This document shows, one piece after another, positions 1 to 10,234 of a stretch of 64,000 bases of DNA. Source of the stretch: Mycobacterium paraense (GTDB lineage Bacteria; Actinomycetota; Actinomycetes; Mycobacteriales; Mycobacteriaceae). A program made the position numbers and the translations under genes. Location: NCBI RefSeq assembly GCF_002101815.1, contig NZ_LQPM01000002.1, positions 1 to 64,000 on the forward strand, written 5' to 3'. A model generated the notes under the pieces. It was given only the letters and a program-made list of their open reading frames with translations, did no database searches and was not told the origin of the DNA. Each line of letters starts with the position of its first letter. The first letter of the stretch is position 1.

Positions 1-537
1 CGCCCCGCCGTTCCCGCCGTTGCCCAACAGGCCGGCGGGCCCGCCCGCCCCGCCGGGCGCGCCGACGGCGGTGCTGTTGCCGCCGTTGCCGCCGTTGCCG
101 GACAAGAATCCGCCGGCGCCGCCGGGTGTTCCGATCCCTTGGGCGTTGGTTATGCCGTTGGCGCCGTTGCCGATCAGCGGACGCCCGAAAAGCGTGTTGG
201 TGGGAGCGTTGATCAGGCCCAGCAGGTCGTCCTGGAGGGTCTGCAGCGGCGAGGCGTTGGCGGCGTCGGCCGCCAGATAGGCGCCCGCACCCGCGGTGAG
301 GGTCTGCACCAGCTGGCTGTGAAATGCCGCCGCCTGAGAGCCCAGCGCCTGATACGCCGAGGCGTAACCCGAAAACACCTCCGCGACGGCCGCCGACACC
401 TCGTCACCGGCCGCCGCCAGCACCCCCGTCGTCGGTGCGGCGGCCGCCGACTGGGCGGCGCCGATCGCCGAGCCGATGCTCGCCAAACGTGTTGCCGCAT
501 CGGCCATTACATCCGGAACCGCAAGCACAAACGACAT
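1..537 (-). CDS. PE_PGRS family protein, N-terminal part (runs off left edge)
   Basis: The reading frame starts at ATG 537 (MSFVLAV...) and stays open to base 1, so the C-terminus lies outside the window. The first ~95 residues are a typical PE domain, alpha-helical and Ala-rich, with the early MSFV start and internal [16 protein letters not shown] segment. A linker containing the [21 protein letters not shown] motif follows, then Gly-Gly-Ala/Gly-Asn repeats of the PGRS type. PE proteins are secreted through ESX systems and many are surface-exposed; the function of this one is unknown. The PGRS class is a feature of certain slow-growing mycobacteria, which is the main taxonomic clue here. Confidence 0.9.
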   Translation of the reverse strand, partial: MSFVLAVPDVMADAATRLASIGSAIGAAQSAAAAPTTGVLAAAGDEVSAAVAEVFSGYASAYQALGSQAAAFHSQLVQTLTAGAGAYLAADAANASPLQTLQDDLLGLINAPTNTLFGRPLIGNGANGITNAQGIGTPGGAGGFLSGNGGNGGNSTAVGAPGGAGGPAGLLGNGGNGGA

Positions 538-629
538 CCGACCCCTCAACGGCTCACGTGAAGCGGTCGCGGCCCGACTACTGCGACAAGGGTGATCGTA
601 ACGCCACTAGTCGGCGAAAGCGGTTGTTT

Positions 630-1496
630 TCAAGCGTTATTCGGCTCCGCTTCGGAGCCACCGGAATCCATCGCCCGGAGGCGCCGGAGCGCGAGCCTCG
701 CGTTCCACGCCGACAAGGCCGGCGAGAAACGTTCCAGATACCACAACGCCTTCCACCAGCCCGGCACGATGATGATCGCGTCGCGGCGCGACACGGCACG
801 AAGGACACGCTCGGCGAACTTCTCGGGTGCCATCGGCCGCATCGGCTCCCAGAACTTGAGCAGCGCCTCGTCGCCGGCGCCGGTCTTCGTCATTCGCCCG
901 TACACCCCGCCGGTGAGGATCGGTGTCCGGATCGCGCCGGGGCACAGCACCGAGACCACGACGCCGTGGCGCTCGGCCTCCAATCGCAGGGCTCGGGACA
1001 GCGCGACGACGGCGTGTTTGGCGGCGGTGTAGCTCACGGCGCCGGGCGAGGCGAGCAGGCCGGCCATCGACGCCGTGTTCACGATGTGGCCCGAGCGCTG
1101 CCGGATCATGATCGGATATACCGCTTGGATGCCGTGCACCACGCCGTGCAGGTTCACGTCGAAGACGTCGTTCCAGTCGTCGAGCGTGTACGAGTCGACC
1201 TCGCCGCCCACGCCGATGCCGGCGTTGTTGAACAGGTAGTCGATGTGCCCGGAGTGCCGGACCGCCTCCGCGACTGCGCTTTCGAACGCCGGGTCGTCGC
1301 GCACATCGAGCTCGATCGCGTGCGCCTTCGCGTTACCGCTGCCCAGGCGTTCCGCCAGCTCCTGCGCCGCCCCGATCTGGCGGTCGGCGATCCACACCTC
1401 GGCCCCCTCGTCGACCAGCCTGGTGGCCAGCGCGGCGCCGATGCCGGACGCGCCGCCGGTGACGAATGCGATCTTGCCCGAGAAGCTCGACGCCAT
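630..1496 (-). CDS. Short-chain dehydrogenase/reductase (SDR)
   Basis: This is a 288-residue classical SDR. The Rossmann nucleotide-binding motif TGGASGIG lies at about residues 13-20, the structural NNAG at about 90-93, and the catalytic Ser...Tyr-x-x-x-Lys as TASMAG then SYTAAKH at about 155-160. The acidic residue after beta-2 (IADRQ) favours NAD(H) over NADP(H). The substrate cannot be told from sequence. The start is ATG 1496. The C-terminal ~40 residues are basic and aromatic (WWKALWYLERF), suggesting membrane association. It lies on the same strand as the lipoprotein and rml genes but is separated by only 18 bases, so co-transcription is plausible. Confidence 0.88.
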   Translation of the reverse strand: MASSFSGKIAFVTGGASGIGAALATRLVDEGAEVWIADRQIGAAQELAERLGSGNAKAHAIELDVRDDPAFESAVAEAVRHSGHIDYLFNNAGIGVGGEVDSYTLDDWNDVFDVNLHGVVHGIQAVYPIMIRQRSGHIVNTASMAGLLASPGAVSYTAAKHAVVALSRALRLEAERHGVVVSVLCPGAIRTPILTGGVYGRMTKTGAGDEALLKFWEPMRPMAPEKFAERVLRAVSRRDAIIIVPGWWKALWYLERFSPALSAWNARLALRRLRAMDSGGSEAEPNNA

Positions 1497-1514
1497 TGGG
1501 GCAGGATAACTCGC

Positions 1515-1976
1515 CTACGGGCAGGTGACGCTGACTTCGAAAGGCTTGTGCACCTGCGCGCCCGCGTTGTCGGTGCCGCTGGCCGTGCCGGTGATCTTGT
1601 AGGTGTTGCCGGTCTTGGTGGCGGTGGCGCTTTCGCCGGGCACGCCCTCGGTGAAGCTCATCACCACCCCGTCGACGGTGCCGAGCCCCGCGCCGTGGAC
1701 CACCGACCCGTCGGGCTCGAGCCCGACGATGATGCCGGTGGCCATGTCGCCGACCGCGATGGAGAACTTGCCGTTGTTCGTGCCGCACACCACCGGGCCG
1801 CCGACGTTCTGCGGCCGCCCGCCGATGGTGACCCGCACGGGCCCGGCCGCGGCGGGGCTACCGGATGAGGTCGCGGCGGAAGGCGTTGCGCTCGAAGGGT
1901 TGTCGGCCTTGGCGCAGCCGCCCAGGCCCGTGGCGATGGCCGCGGTCGCGAAGGCGATCAGCCATCCGCGCTTCAT
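1515..1976 (-). CDS. LpqH-like (19-kDa antigen family) lipoprotein
   Basis: This 153-residue protein begins at ATG 1976 (MKRGWLIAF). A signal peptide ends in a lipobox with Cys20 (TGLGGC), predicting a lipid-anchored envelope protein. A low-complexity Ser/Ala/Pro linker follows, then a domain resembling LpqH: VTIGG near residue 50, GLGTVDGV, the SATKTGNTYKITGTASG segment, and a C-terminal FEVSVTCP with a paired cysteine. An in-frame GTG/ATG much further upstream runs through rmlC and is rejected because it would bury the signal peptide. It sits seven bases downstream of rmlC. LpqH relatives are antigenic surface lipoproteins; no enzymatic role is expected. Confidence 0.85.
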   Translation of the reverse strand: MKRGWLIAFATAAIATGLGGCAKADNPSSATPSAATSSGSPAAAGPVRVTIGGRPQNVGGPVVCGTNNGKFSIAVGDMATGIIVGLEPDGSVVHGAGLGTVDGVVMSFTEGVPGESATATKTGNTYKITGTASGTDNAGAQVHKPFEVSVTCP

Positions 1977-1983
1977 CGATCGC

Positions 1984-2592
1984 TCAGGTATCGCGCAGAC
2001 CCGCGATGAACCCCTGCGTCTCCTCCCAGGTGGGCAGGACGCCGGACGCGCGCACTTCCTCGAAGCTCGGCGCCGCGGCGTCGCGGTCGGACAGCGTGGG
2101 GGCGGCGCCGTCGACCAGCGGCCAGTCGATCGCCAGCGTCGGGTCGGTCGCGCAGATGGTGTGCTCGCGCTGCGGGTTGTATTCCGACGAACACAGGTAC
2201 ACGATCGTCGAATTGTCTTGCAGCGCAAGGAACCCGTGCCCCAGGCCCTCGGAGATGTAGACCGTCCGGCGGTCCTTGTCGTCGAGCAGGACGGAGTCCC
2301 ACTGGCCGAACGTCGGGGAGCCGACCCGGGTGTCGACGACGACGTCGAAGACCGAACCGGACACGCAGGTCACGTATTTCGCCTGGCTCGGTGGCACCTG
2401 CGCGAAGTGCACGCCGCGCAGCACGCCGGCCGAGGACACCGAGCAGTTGGCCTGCCGGACGTCGAGCCGGTGGCCGGCGAACTCGGTGAACGCCCGGTCG
2501 GTGAGCCATTCGAAAAACATGCCGCGGGAATCGCCGTGGATGGTCGGCGTGATCTCCCACGCCCCGGGGATCTTCAGCTCGCGCGCGCCCAT
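1984..2592 (-). CDS. rmlC: dTDP-4-dehydrorhamnose 3,5-epimerase
   Basis: The 202-residue protein starts at ATG 2592 (MGARELKIPGAW). It matches RmlC over its full length: the cupin core includes the DSRGMFFEW segment, QANCSVSSAGVLRGVHF with the catalytic His-containing RGVHF, and the VYISEGLGHGFLAL strand carrying the conserved GHGF. It epimerises dTDP-4-keto-6-deoxyglucose at C3 and C5, the third step in making dTDP-L-rhamnose. In mycobacteria this supplies the rhamnose of the arabinogalactan-peptidoglycan linker. The stop codon of rmlB lies one base before this ATG, so the two are translationally coupled. Confidence 0.97.
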   Translation of the reverse strand: MGARELKIPGAWEITPTIHGDSRGMFFEWLTDRAFTEFAGHRLDVRQANCSVSSAGVLRGVHFAQVPPSQAKYVTCVSGSVFDVVVDTRVGSPTFGQWDSVLLDDKDRRTVYISEGLGHGFLALQDNSTIVYLCSSEYNPQREHTICATDPTLAIDWPLVDGAAPTLSDRDAAAPSFEEVRASGVLPTWEETQGFIAGLRDT

Positions 2593-2593
2593 G

Positions 2594-4484
<1,891 letters not shown>

Positions 4485-4505
4485 CGGTGTCCCCCTCCGG
4501 TCCGG

Positions 4506-5336
4506 TTAGCTCAGTCCGAGCGGCCCCGCCAATTCGGCCAGCGCCGACACCAGGTTTTCATCCTTGGTGAGGACCTGCACGGGGACGTGGTCGGCGCCCG
4601 CGTCGAGGTGCTCTTTCAGCCGCGCCGCGATCTGCTCGACGGTGCCGTAGGCCACCACCGAGTCGACCAGGCGGTCGCTGCCCGGGCGGACGACTTCGTC
4701 GTCGGAGAAGCCCAGCCGCTTCCAGTTGTTGCGGTAATTGGCCAGGTTGAAGTAGATGTCGAGCGCCTTGCGGCCCACCGCGCGGGCCTTTTCGGCGTCG
4801 GTGGTCAGCACCACCTTGTGTTCGGGGGCCAAGAACGCCGACGGGCCGATCAGCTCGCGGGCCTGCGCGGTGTGCTCGGGGGTGGTCAGGTAGGGGTGGG
4901 CGCCGGCGGACCGGTCGGCCGACAGCTTCAGCACCCGGGGGCCCAGCGCAGCCACCACGCGCCGGTCGGCCGGCACGCCGTACTCGTCGAGCTGGTCCAG
5001 ATATCCGACGAGCGCGTCGTAGGGCTTGCGGTACTCGGTGTGCGCCTCGGGATGGCCGACGCCGATGCCCAGCAGAAACCGACCCGGGTAGGCCTGGTCG
5101 ATGCGGTGGAACGACTCGGCCACCGGCCCGGCGGCCGCCGTCCAGATGTTCACGATGCCGGTGGCCACCTGCAGCGTCGTCGTGGCCTCGAGCAGGGGCT
5201 CCACCCAGGCCAGCTCGGCGGGCGGGGAACCGCCCACCCAGACGGCCCCGTAACCCAGGGATTCGATTTCTTTGGCTTGCTGGGGCGTCACGCCGCGTCC
5301 GAACGATCCGAACCGGCCGAGGTTGGGCTTGGTCAT
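4506..5336 (-). CDS. LLM-class F420-dependent oxidoreductase, paralogue 2
   Basis: This 276-residue tandem paralogue shares much of its sequence with its downstream neighbour: GYGAVWVGGSP, LQVATGIVNIW, FLLGIGVGHPE, SAGAHPYLTTPEHTA and LAPEHKVVLTTDAE. ATG 5336 (MTKPNLGRFG) aligns with the paralogue's start; a TTG four codons upstream is less likely. Divergence lies mainly in the C-terminal third, where substrate-binding loops sit, suggesting different substrates. F420 dependence is inferred from family membership. Confidence 0.86.
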   Translation of the reverse strand: MTKPNLGRFGSFGRGVTPQQAKEIESLGYGAVWVGGSPPAELAWVEPLLEATTTLQVATGIVNIWTAAAGPVAESFHRIDQAYPGRFLLGIGVGHPEAHTEYRKPYDALVGYLDQLDEYGVPADRRVVAALGPRVLKLSADRSAGAHPYLTTPEHTAQARELIGPSAFLAPEHKVVLTTDAEKARAVGRKALDIYFNLANYRNNWKRLGFSDDEVVRPGSDRLVDSVVAYGTVEQIAARLKEHLDAGADHVPVQVLTKDENLVSALAELAGPLGLS

Positions 5337-5365
5337 GGTTGTTCCCAACCGGGGCGGTGACGCGC

Positions 5366-6856
5366 CTATTCCGCGGGGTCGAGAGCCTCCACGTCGGGGG
5401 CTGCGGGCGCCTCCAGCGGCAGCAGCACGATGAACCGGGTGTCGCCCGGCGCCGATTCCACCCGCAGGTCACCCCGGTGGTTCTTGACGACGATGTTGAA
5501 CGCCAGGTCCAGCCCCAGGCCCGTGCCTTCCCCGAACGGTTTGGTGGTGAAGAACGGTTCGAAGATCCGGTCGCGCACGTCGTCGGGGATCCCGGGCCCG
5601 GTGTCGCAGATCTCGATTCGGGCCATGTTGCCCTGCCGGCCGGTGCGGATGGTCAGGGTGCCGCCCTCGTCGCGCATCGCGGCGAGCGCGTTGTCGATGA
5701 TGTTCGTCCACACCTGGTTGAGATCGCCTGGGTAGCAGGGGATTTCCGGAAGCGATTTGTCGAATTCCTTGACCACCGCCACCTTGGCGTCGGTGCTCGA
5801 ATGCGGGCCCAACCGGTCGGCGAACATCGTCAGCGTGCTGTGCAGCAGCTCGTGGACGTCGGCCACCTGGAAGGGGGCGCGGTCCATCTGCGAATACTGC
5901 TTGGCGTCGGCGACCAGCGCCGAGATCCGCTTGCTCGCCTCCAGAATCTGGTTCAGCAGCAGCTCGCCCTCGACGGTGTAGGTCAGCCAGCGGATGGCCT
6001 TCTCCAGCGAGGTCGACGCGCCGAGCTCCTCGGTCGCCGCCGCGATGCGTTCCAGCCAATCCGTGTCGAGGCCGCCCTCGACGAACGTCGGGGCGATGTC
6101 CCAACCGCCCTCGACGCCATGGTCTTCCAGCCATTCGCCGACGGCGTCCTCCATGTCGGCCGTCTCGATCGCCGTCATGTTCACCGACGCCGACTTCGTC
6201 ACCTGGGCCGCGACCTCTTCCTGCAGCGCAACCAGCGCCCGCAGCGCCTCCGGGGTGACGGTCCCGTCGGCGAGCATGGCGAGTTTCTGGCGCATGCCGG
6301 CGACCCGCTGCCGCAGCTCGGAGGCCGCGCGGACGGTGGCGGCGGCCGGGTTGTTCAGCTGGTGCGTCAGCCCGGCGGACAGCTGGCCGAGGGCGAGCAG
6401 TTTCTCCCGGTTGTCGATGATCCGGCGGGTGCGCTCCAGGCCGACGGCCATCCCGTCGAGCAGGTGGACCGCCATCGGGAACTGATCCTTCATGAAGTGG
6501 GCGAACGCCGGCGCGTCGAGCACGAAGAACCGGGACGGCTTGGTGACGTACACGGTCGCGTCGTAGCTCTGGTGCTGCAGGTTCCCGGTGAAGGCCCGCC
6601 AGGCGCCGCAATACACGCCGCGCTGTGCGGTCCGGTTCGTCTCGATCTCCTGGCCGCCGGAGAGCTTGAACATCGCCAGTTCGCCCTCGATGAGGACGTA
6701 CAAACACGTCGCCGGTTCACCCTCGACGCAGATCGGGCCGGGCTGGTACTGGGCGATGTGCCCGCTGGCACACAACGCTTCGAGCTGCTCGTCGGAGAGG
6801 GCCTCGAAGAGGAACAGGCTGCGCAGCTCGCCGGGCTGACACGGCGTCTCGGTCAT
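5366..6856 (-). CDS. Sensor histidine kinase with N-terminal cyclic-nucleotide-binding-like domain
   Basis: This is a 496-residue soluble kinase with no membrane segment. Residues ~12-125 form a cNMP-binding-type beta roll (GHIAQYQPGPICVEGE, LYVLIEGELAMF). The dimerisation/phospho-acceptor helix has His165 in LSAGLTHQLNNPAAA. The catalytic domain has an N box (NIIDNA, N385/N389), G1 (DTGPGIPDD, 418-426), F box (FEPFFTTK) and G2 (GTGLGLDLAFN). ATG 6856 overlaps the stop of the upstream receiver-flavoprotein gene (ATGA), so the two are co-translated and very likely a cognate pair. The input is probably a small intracellular ligand or redox state sensed by the beta roll; this is inference. Whether cyclic nucleotide binds is unknown. 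Confidence 0.9.
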   Translation of the reverse strand: MTETPCQPGELRSLFLFEALSDEQLEALCASGHIAQYQPGPICVEGEPATCLYVLIEGELAMFKLSGGQEIETNRTAQRGVYCGAWRAFTGNLQHQSYDATVYVTKPSRFFVLDAPAFAHFMKDQFPMAVHLLDGMAVGLERTRRIIDNREKLLALGQLSAGLTHQLNNPAAATVRAASELRQRVAGMRQKLAMLADGTVTPEALRALVALQEEVAAQVTKSASVNMTAIETADMEDAVGEWLEDHGVEGGWDIAPTFVEGGLDTDWLERIAAATEELGASTSLEKAIRWLTYTVEGELLLNQILEASKRISALVADAKQYSQMDRAPFQVADVHELLHSTLTMFADRLGPHSSTDAKVAVVKEFDKSLPEIPCYPGDLNQVWTNIIDNALAAMRDEGGTLTIRTGRQGNMARIEICDTGPGIPDDVRDRIFEPFFTTKPFGEGTGLGLDLAFNIVVKNHRGDLRVESAPGDTRFIVLLPLEAPAAPDVEALDPAE

Positions 6857-8529
6857 GATTCGGCGAGGTAGCGATGCACCAGCATCACCGCCATGGATCC
6901 CTCGCCGACGGCCGCGGCGACGCGCTTGGCGGACTCCGCACGGACGTCGCCGGTGGCGAAGACGCCGGGGACGCTGGTCTCCAGGTGGTGGGGCGGCCGG
7001 TCCAGCGCCCAGCCGCACACGTTGCGCAGGTCCGGTCCGGTGAGGATGAAGCCGTGGTCGTCGCGGGCGACCACCCCGTCCAGCCACTCGGTGCGCGGCG
7101 CCGCCCCGATGAAGATGAACATCCGCGCGCAGGTGACGTCCTCGGTGTCCCCGGTCCGGTTGTCGACCAGGGTCAGGCGCTGCAAGTGGTCTTCCCCGAC
7201 GGCGCGGCGCACCTCGGTGCAGGTGCGCACGGTGATGTTGGGTCGCTGCTCGATCTGCTGGATCAGGTAGTACGACATCGAGGCCTCGAGCGAGGGGCCG
7301 CGCACCACGATGGTGACCGACTTGGCCTCGCGGGACAGGTACATCGCGGCCTGCCCGGCGGAGTTGGCCCCGCCGACGACGTAGACCTCCTCGCCCGCGC
7401 ACTCGGAGGCGACGGAGACCGCGGCCCCGTAGTAGACGCCGCGGCCGGTCAGCTCGCCGCAGCCCTCGGCGGGCAGCTGGCGGTAGGCGACGCCGGTGGC
7501 CAGGATGACCGCGTGCGCGTCGATGGAGCCGCCGTCGGCGAACCGCACTGTGCGCTTGGCGCCGTTGACCTCCAGCGCCGTCGCGGTGCGGGCGGTGATG
7601 AGTTCCGCCCCGAACTTCTCGGCTTGGCGCCGGGCGCGCTCGGCCAACTGGCCCCCCGATACGCCGTCGGGGAAGCCGAGGTAGTTCTCGATGCGCGAGC
7701 TCTGGCCGGCCTGCCCGCCTGTGGCGGTGCGTTCGATCAGCACCGTGCGCAGGCCCTCGGACGCGCCGTAGACGGCGGCGGCCAGGCCCGCGGGTCCGCC
7801 GCCGATGACGATCAGGTCGTAGAACTCCTGCGACGGCGTCGTGGTGAGGCCCAGGGTGTCGGCGAGCTGGGCGTCGGTCGGTTCGACCAGGGTGTCGCCG
7901 CGCTCGGTGACGACGACCGGGAGCCGCAGGCAGTCCGCGCCGGCGGCCTTCAGCAACCGCTCGCCGTCGGGATCGTCGGCCATGAACCACGAGTAGTGCA
8001 GCCCGTTGCGGGCCAGGAAGTCGCGCACCTGCCAGGACCGCTCCGACCAGCGGTGCCCGATCACCTTGGTGTGCGGGATGGGGTGTTCGGGCGCCGCCAG
8101 CCACGCGTCCAGCAGCCCGTCGATGACGGGGTAGAACTTCTCCTGCGGCGGGTCCCACGGTTTGAGCAGGTAGTGGTCGAGGTCGACGACGTTGATCGCG
8201 TCGATGGCGGCGTGGGTGTCGGCGTAGGCGGTGAGCAGCACCCGCCGTGCCGCCGGGTACAGGTCCATCGCCTGCTCGAGGAATTCGATGCCGCTCATCT
8301 GCGGCATGCGGTAGTCGGCGATGAGCACCGCGACCGTCTCGCCGCGCAGCTTGAGCTCCTTGAGCGTCTCGAGGGCGTCGGGGCCCGATTCGGCCCGCAC
8401 GATGCGGTGCCGGTCGCCATAATGGCGGCGCAGGTCGCGGGCGACGGCGCGGGAAACCGAGGGATCGTCGTCGACGGTCAGCAGGACGGGTTTGCGGGGC
8501 TGCACGGCGGAGTCTGCGGGACTGCTCAT
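6853..8529 (-). CDS. Receiver domain fused to thioredoxin-reductase-like flavoprotein
   Basis: This 558-residue protein starts at ATG 8529. Residues ~13-140 are a complete response-regulator receiver: acidic pair D20-D22, phospho-acceptor D72 (LIADYRMP), T100 and K123 (LLKPWDPP). A thioredoxin-fold-like linker (~150-230) follows, then a pyridine-nucleotide-disulfide reductase fold. That fold has FAD-binding GGGPAG (243-248), GGQAGQSSRIENYLGFP, ILATG, NADPH-binding VVGGANSAG (385-392) and C-terminal FATGDV. The redox CxxC of thioredoxin reductase is not there: its place (GVYYGAAVSVASE, ~365-376) has no cysteine. The output is therefore probably flavin/NAD(P)H redox chemistry or sensing rather than dithiol exchange. 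It has no DNA-binding domain. Confidence 0.9.
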   Translation of the reverse strand: MSSPADSAVQPRKPVLLTVDDDPSVSRAVARDLRRHYGDRHRIVRAESGPDALETLKELKLRGETVAVLIADYRMPQMSGIEFLEQAMDLYPAARRVLLTAYADTHAAIDAINVVDLDHYLLKPWDPPQEKFYPVIDGLLDAWLAAPEHPIPHTKVIGHRWSERSWQVRDFLARNGLHYSWFMADDPDGERLLKAAGADCLRLPVVVTERGDTLVEPTDAQLADTLGLTTTPSQEFYDLIVIGGGPAGLAAAVYGASEGLRTVLIERTATGGQAGQSSRIENYLGFPDGVSGGQLAERARRQAEKFGAELITARTATALEVNGAKRTVRFADGGSIDAHAVILATGVAYRQLPAEGCGELTGRGVYYGAAVSVASECAGEEVYVVGGANSAGQAAMYLSREAKSVTIVVRGPSLEASMSYYLIQQIEQRPNITVRTCTEVRRAVGEDHLQRLTLVDNRTGDTEDVTCARMFIFIGAAPRTEWLDGVVARDDHGFILTGPDLRNVCGWALDRPPHHLETSVPGVFATGDVRAESAKRVAAAVGEGSMAVMLVHRYLAES

Positions 8530-8782
8530 CGGCGTTAAGTATGCCCTCGTCAGGCCCGGTTTGGCAGGTCGTAAAGGCGGGCCGGATTTCTCTGGCAGCG
8601 ATTTTGGGTAAGGGCCCATTACCAGGTATCGTTGACCAACGGTGCGGTTTCCGCGCCGACTTTTTGTGTGCCCAGTCCCTAGGAATTTCCTGTCACCGGC
8701 TCACGTTTTGAAGTCGGTGTGTATGTCGCGCCGATCCGGGCGCTGACGCGAACGAAACGAATGACGAGGATTGCTGACAAGT

Positions 8783-9004
8783 ATGGCCAAGAAGGACGGT
8801 GCCATCGAGGTCGAGGGCCGCGTGGTCGAGCCCCTGCCCAATGCGATGTTCCGCATTGAGCTGGAGAACGGCCACAAGGTGCTCGCCCACATCAGCGGCA
8901 AGATGCGGCAGCACTACATCCGCATCCTGCCCGAGGACCGGGTGGTGGTGGAGTTGTCTCCCTACGACCTGTCCCGGGGCCGCATCGTGTACCGGTACAA
9001 GTGA
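8783..9004 (+). CDS. infA: Translation initiation factor IF-1
   Basis: The 73-residue protein has the exact length of mycobacterial IF-1 and a single S1/OB-fold ([39 protein letters not shown]). It binds the ribosomal A site and promotes initiation-complex formation with IF-2 and IF-3. ATG 8783 is chosen over an in-frame TTG four codons upstream because MAKKDGAIE is the invariant start. It heads the rpmJ-rpsM-rpsK-rpsD-rpoA-rplQ cluster, preceded by about 250 bases of non-coding DNA likely to hold the promoter. Confidence 0.98.
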
Positions 9005-9056
9005 CAAAAAGCCCGAACCGACCACCGACGAGAAGACAGAACAGGATCGACCAGCC

Positions 9057-9170
9057 GTGAAGGTGAACCCGAGCGTCAAGCCAATCTGTGACAAGTGCAG
9101 GGTGATCCGTCGGCATGGGCGGGTCATGGTGATCTGCTCCGATCCGCGCCACAAGCAGCGGCAAGGCTAG
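9057..9170 (+). CDS. rpmJ: 50S ribosomal protein L36
   Basis: This short gene encodes 37 residues from a GTG start at 9057 ([14 protein letters not shown]). The zinc-ribbon ligands C11, C14, C27 and H32 are all present, so this is the zinc-binding (C+) form. It sits between infA and rpsM as in other actinobacteria. Its stop codon abuts the first copy of a dispersed palindromic element. Confidence 0.97.
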
Positions 9171-9213
9171 CGGCGATCGCAAGCGCGGCGTAGCCGGGCG
9201 CGGCGGGTCGCCG
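9171..9213. repeat. Dispersed palindromic element, copy A
   Basis: A 43-base GC-rich element begins directly after the rpmJ stop. Its ends are inverted (CGGCGA ... TCGCCG), and the core GATCGCAAGCGCGGC-TAGCCGGGCGCGGC recurs at 10873, 13626 and, inverted, at 44630. It can fold into a hairpin. About 195 bases of non-coding DNA follow before rpsM. The family name is not known to me; it resembles small intergenic repeats of mycobacteria. Confidence 0.75.
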
Positions 9214-9408
9214 TTATATGCCCAGCAAGCCGGGGCCAAGTAACACCCACAACTGAATGCAGACCTCCCAGCACCACTGAGCGGCTCGCATCTTTAGAGA
9301 TGGGCCCGCTCATCCACGCCCGGACGGAGGCCGGGCCCCGCCTCGAACTGTCGAAGCGGGAACGGACTGGGATAAGACCTCCGCCTAGAAAAAGAGGAAA
9401 CGCCACAT

Positions 9409-9783
9409 ATGGCTCGACTAGTAGGCGTCGATCTCCCGCGTGACAAGCGGATGGAGATCGCGCTGACGTACATCTTCGGCGTCGGGCGTACCCGCGCCAA
9501 CGAAATCCTGGCCGCCACCGGCATCGACAAGGACCTGCGCACCCGGGACCTCACCGATGACCAGGTGACCCACCTGCGTGACTACATCGAGGCCAACCTC
9601 AAGGTGGAGGGCGACCTGCGCCGCGAGGTGCAGGCCGACATCCGCCGCAAGATCGAGATCGGCTGCTACCAGGGCCTGCGGCACCGCCGCGGCCTGCCGG
9701 TGCGCGGCCAGCGGACCAAGACCAATGCGCGCACCCGCAAGGGCCCGAAGCGCACCATCGCGGGCAAGAAGAAGGCCAGGTAA
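9409..9783 (+). CDS. rpsM: 30S ribosomal protein S13
   Basis: The 124-residue S13 has the N-terminal [20 protein letters not shown], the helix-two-turn-helix region [16 protein letters not shown], and the basic C-terminal [23 protein letters not shown] that contacts tRNA in the P site. A ribosome-binding site AGAGGA lies ten bases before ATG 9409. It is at the head of the 30S head-protein string rpsM-rpsK-rpsD. Confidence 0.98.
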   Translation: MARLVGVDLPRDKRMEIALTYIFGVGRTRANEILAATGIDKDLRTRDLTDDQVTHLRDYIEANLKVEGDLRREVQADIRRKIEIGCYQGLRHRRGLPVRGQRTKTNARTRKGPKRTIAGKKKAR

Positions 9784-9789
9784 CACCGG

Positions 9790-10212
9790 ATGCCACCAGC
9801 AAAAAAAGCGCAGGGAAGCTCCGCTAAGAAGGGGCAGCACAAGACCCGGAAGCGGGAAAAGAAGAACATTCCGCACGGCGCCGCGCACATCAAGAGCACG
9901 TTCAACAACACGATCGTGACGATCACCGACCCCCAGGGCAACGTCATCGCCTGGGCGTCGTCGGGTCACGTCGGGTTCAAGGGTTCGCGCAAGTCGACCC
10001 CGTTCGCCGCCCAGCTGGCCGCGGAGAACGCCGCGCGCAAGGCCCAGGAGCACGGCGTGCGCAAGGTCGACGTGTTCGTGAAGGGCCCGGGCTCGGGCCG
10101 GGAGACCGCGATCCGGTCGCTGCAGGCGGCGGGCCTGGAGGTCGGCGCGATCTCCGACGTCACGCCGCAGCCGCACAACGGATGCCGTCCGCCGAAGCGA
10201 CGTCGGGTCTAG
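9790..10212 (+). CDS. rpsK: 30S ribosomal protein S11
   Basis: The 140-residue S11 carries the usual Lys-rich actinobacterial N-terminal extension, then [18 protein letters not shown] and the C-terminal [18 protein letters not shown] with the conserved NGCRPPK loop. It forms the platform of the 30S subunit. It lies seven bases after rpsM. Confidence 0.98.
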   Translation: MPPAKKAQGSSAKKGQHKTRKREKKNIPHGAAHIKSTFNNTIVTITDPQGNVIAWASSGHVGFKGSRKSTPFAAQLAAENAARKAQEHGVRKVDVFVKGPGSGRETAIRSLQAAGLEVGAISDVTPQPHNGCRPPKRRRV

Positions 10213-10234
10213 CAGGGTCTAGGAGGAGAAAAAC

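Noticed and set aside
324..1868. 514-codon plus-strand frame over the PE, SDR and lipoprotein genes
   Set aside because: It crosses three clear genes on the other strand and has the Arg/Gly/Val-rich look of an antisense frame.
5366..8158. A single 930-residue kinase-containing frame
   Set aside because: The frame runs out of frame through the receiver-flavoprotein gene; the kinase proper starts at ATG 6856 with the cNMP-type domain.
8530..8782. Possible promoter (TTGACC near 8631) for infA
   Set aside because: No -10 element is found at a suitable distance; not called.
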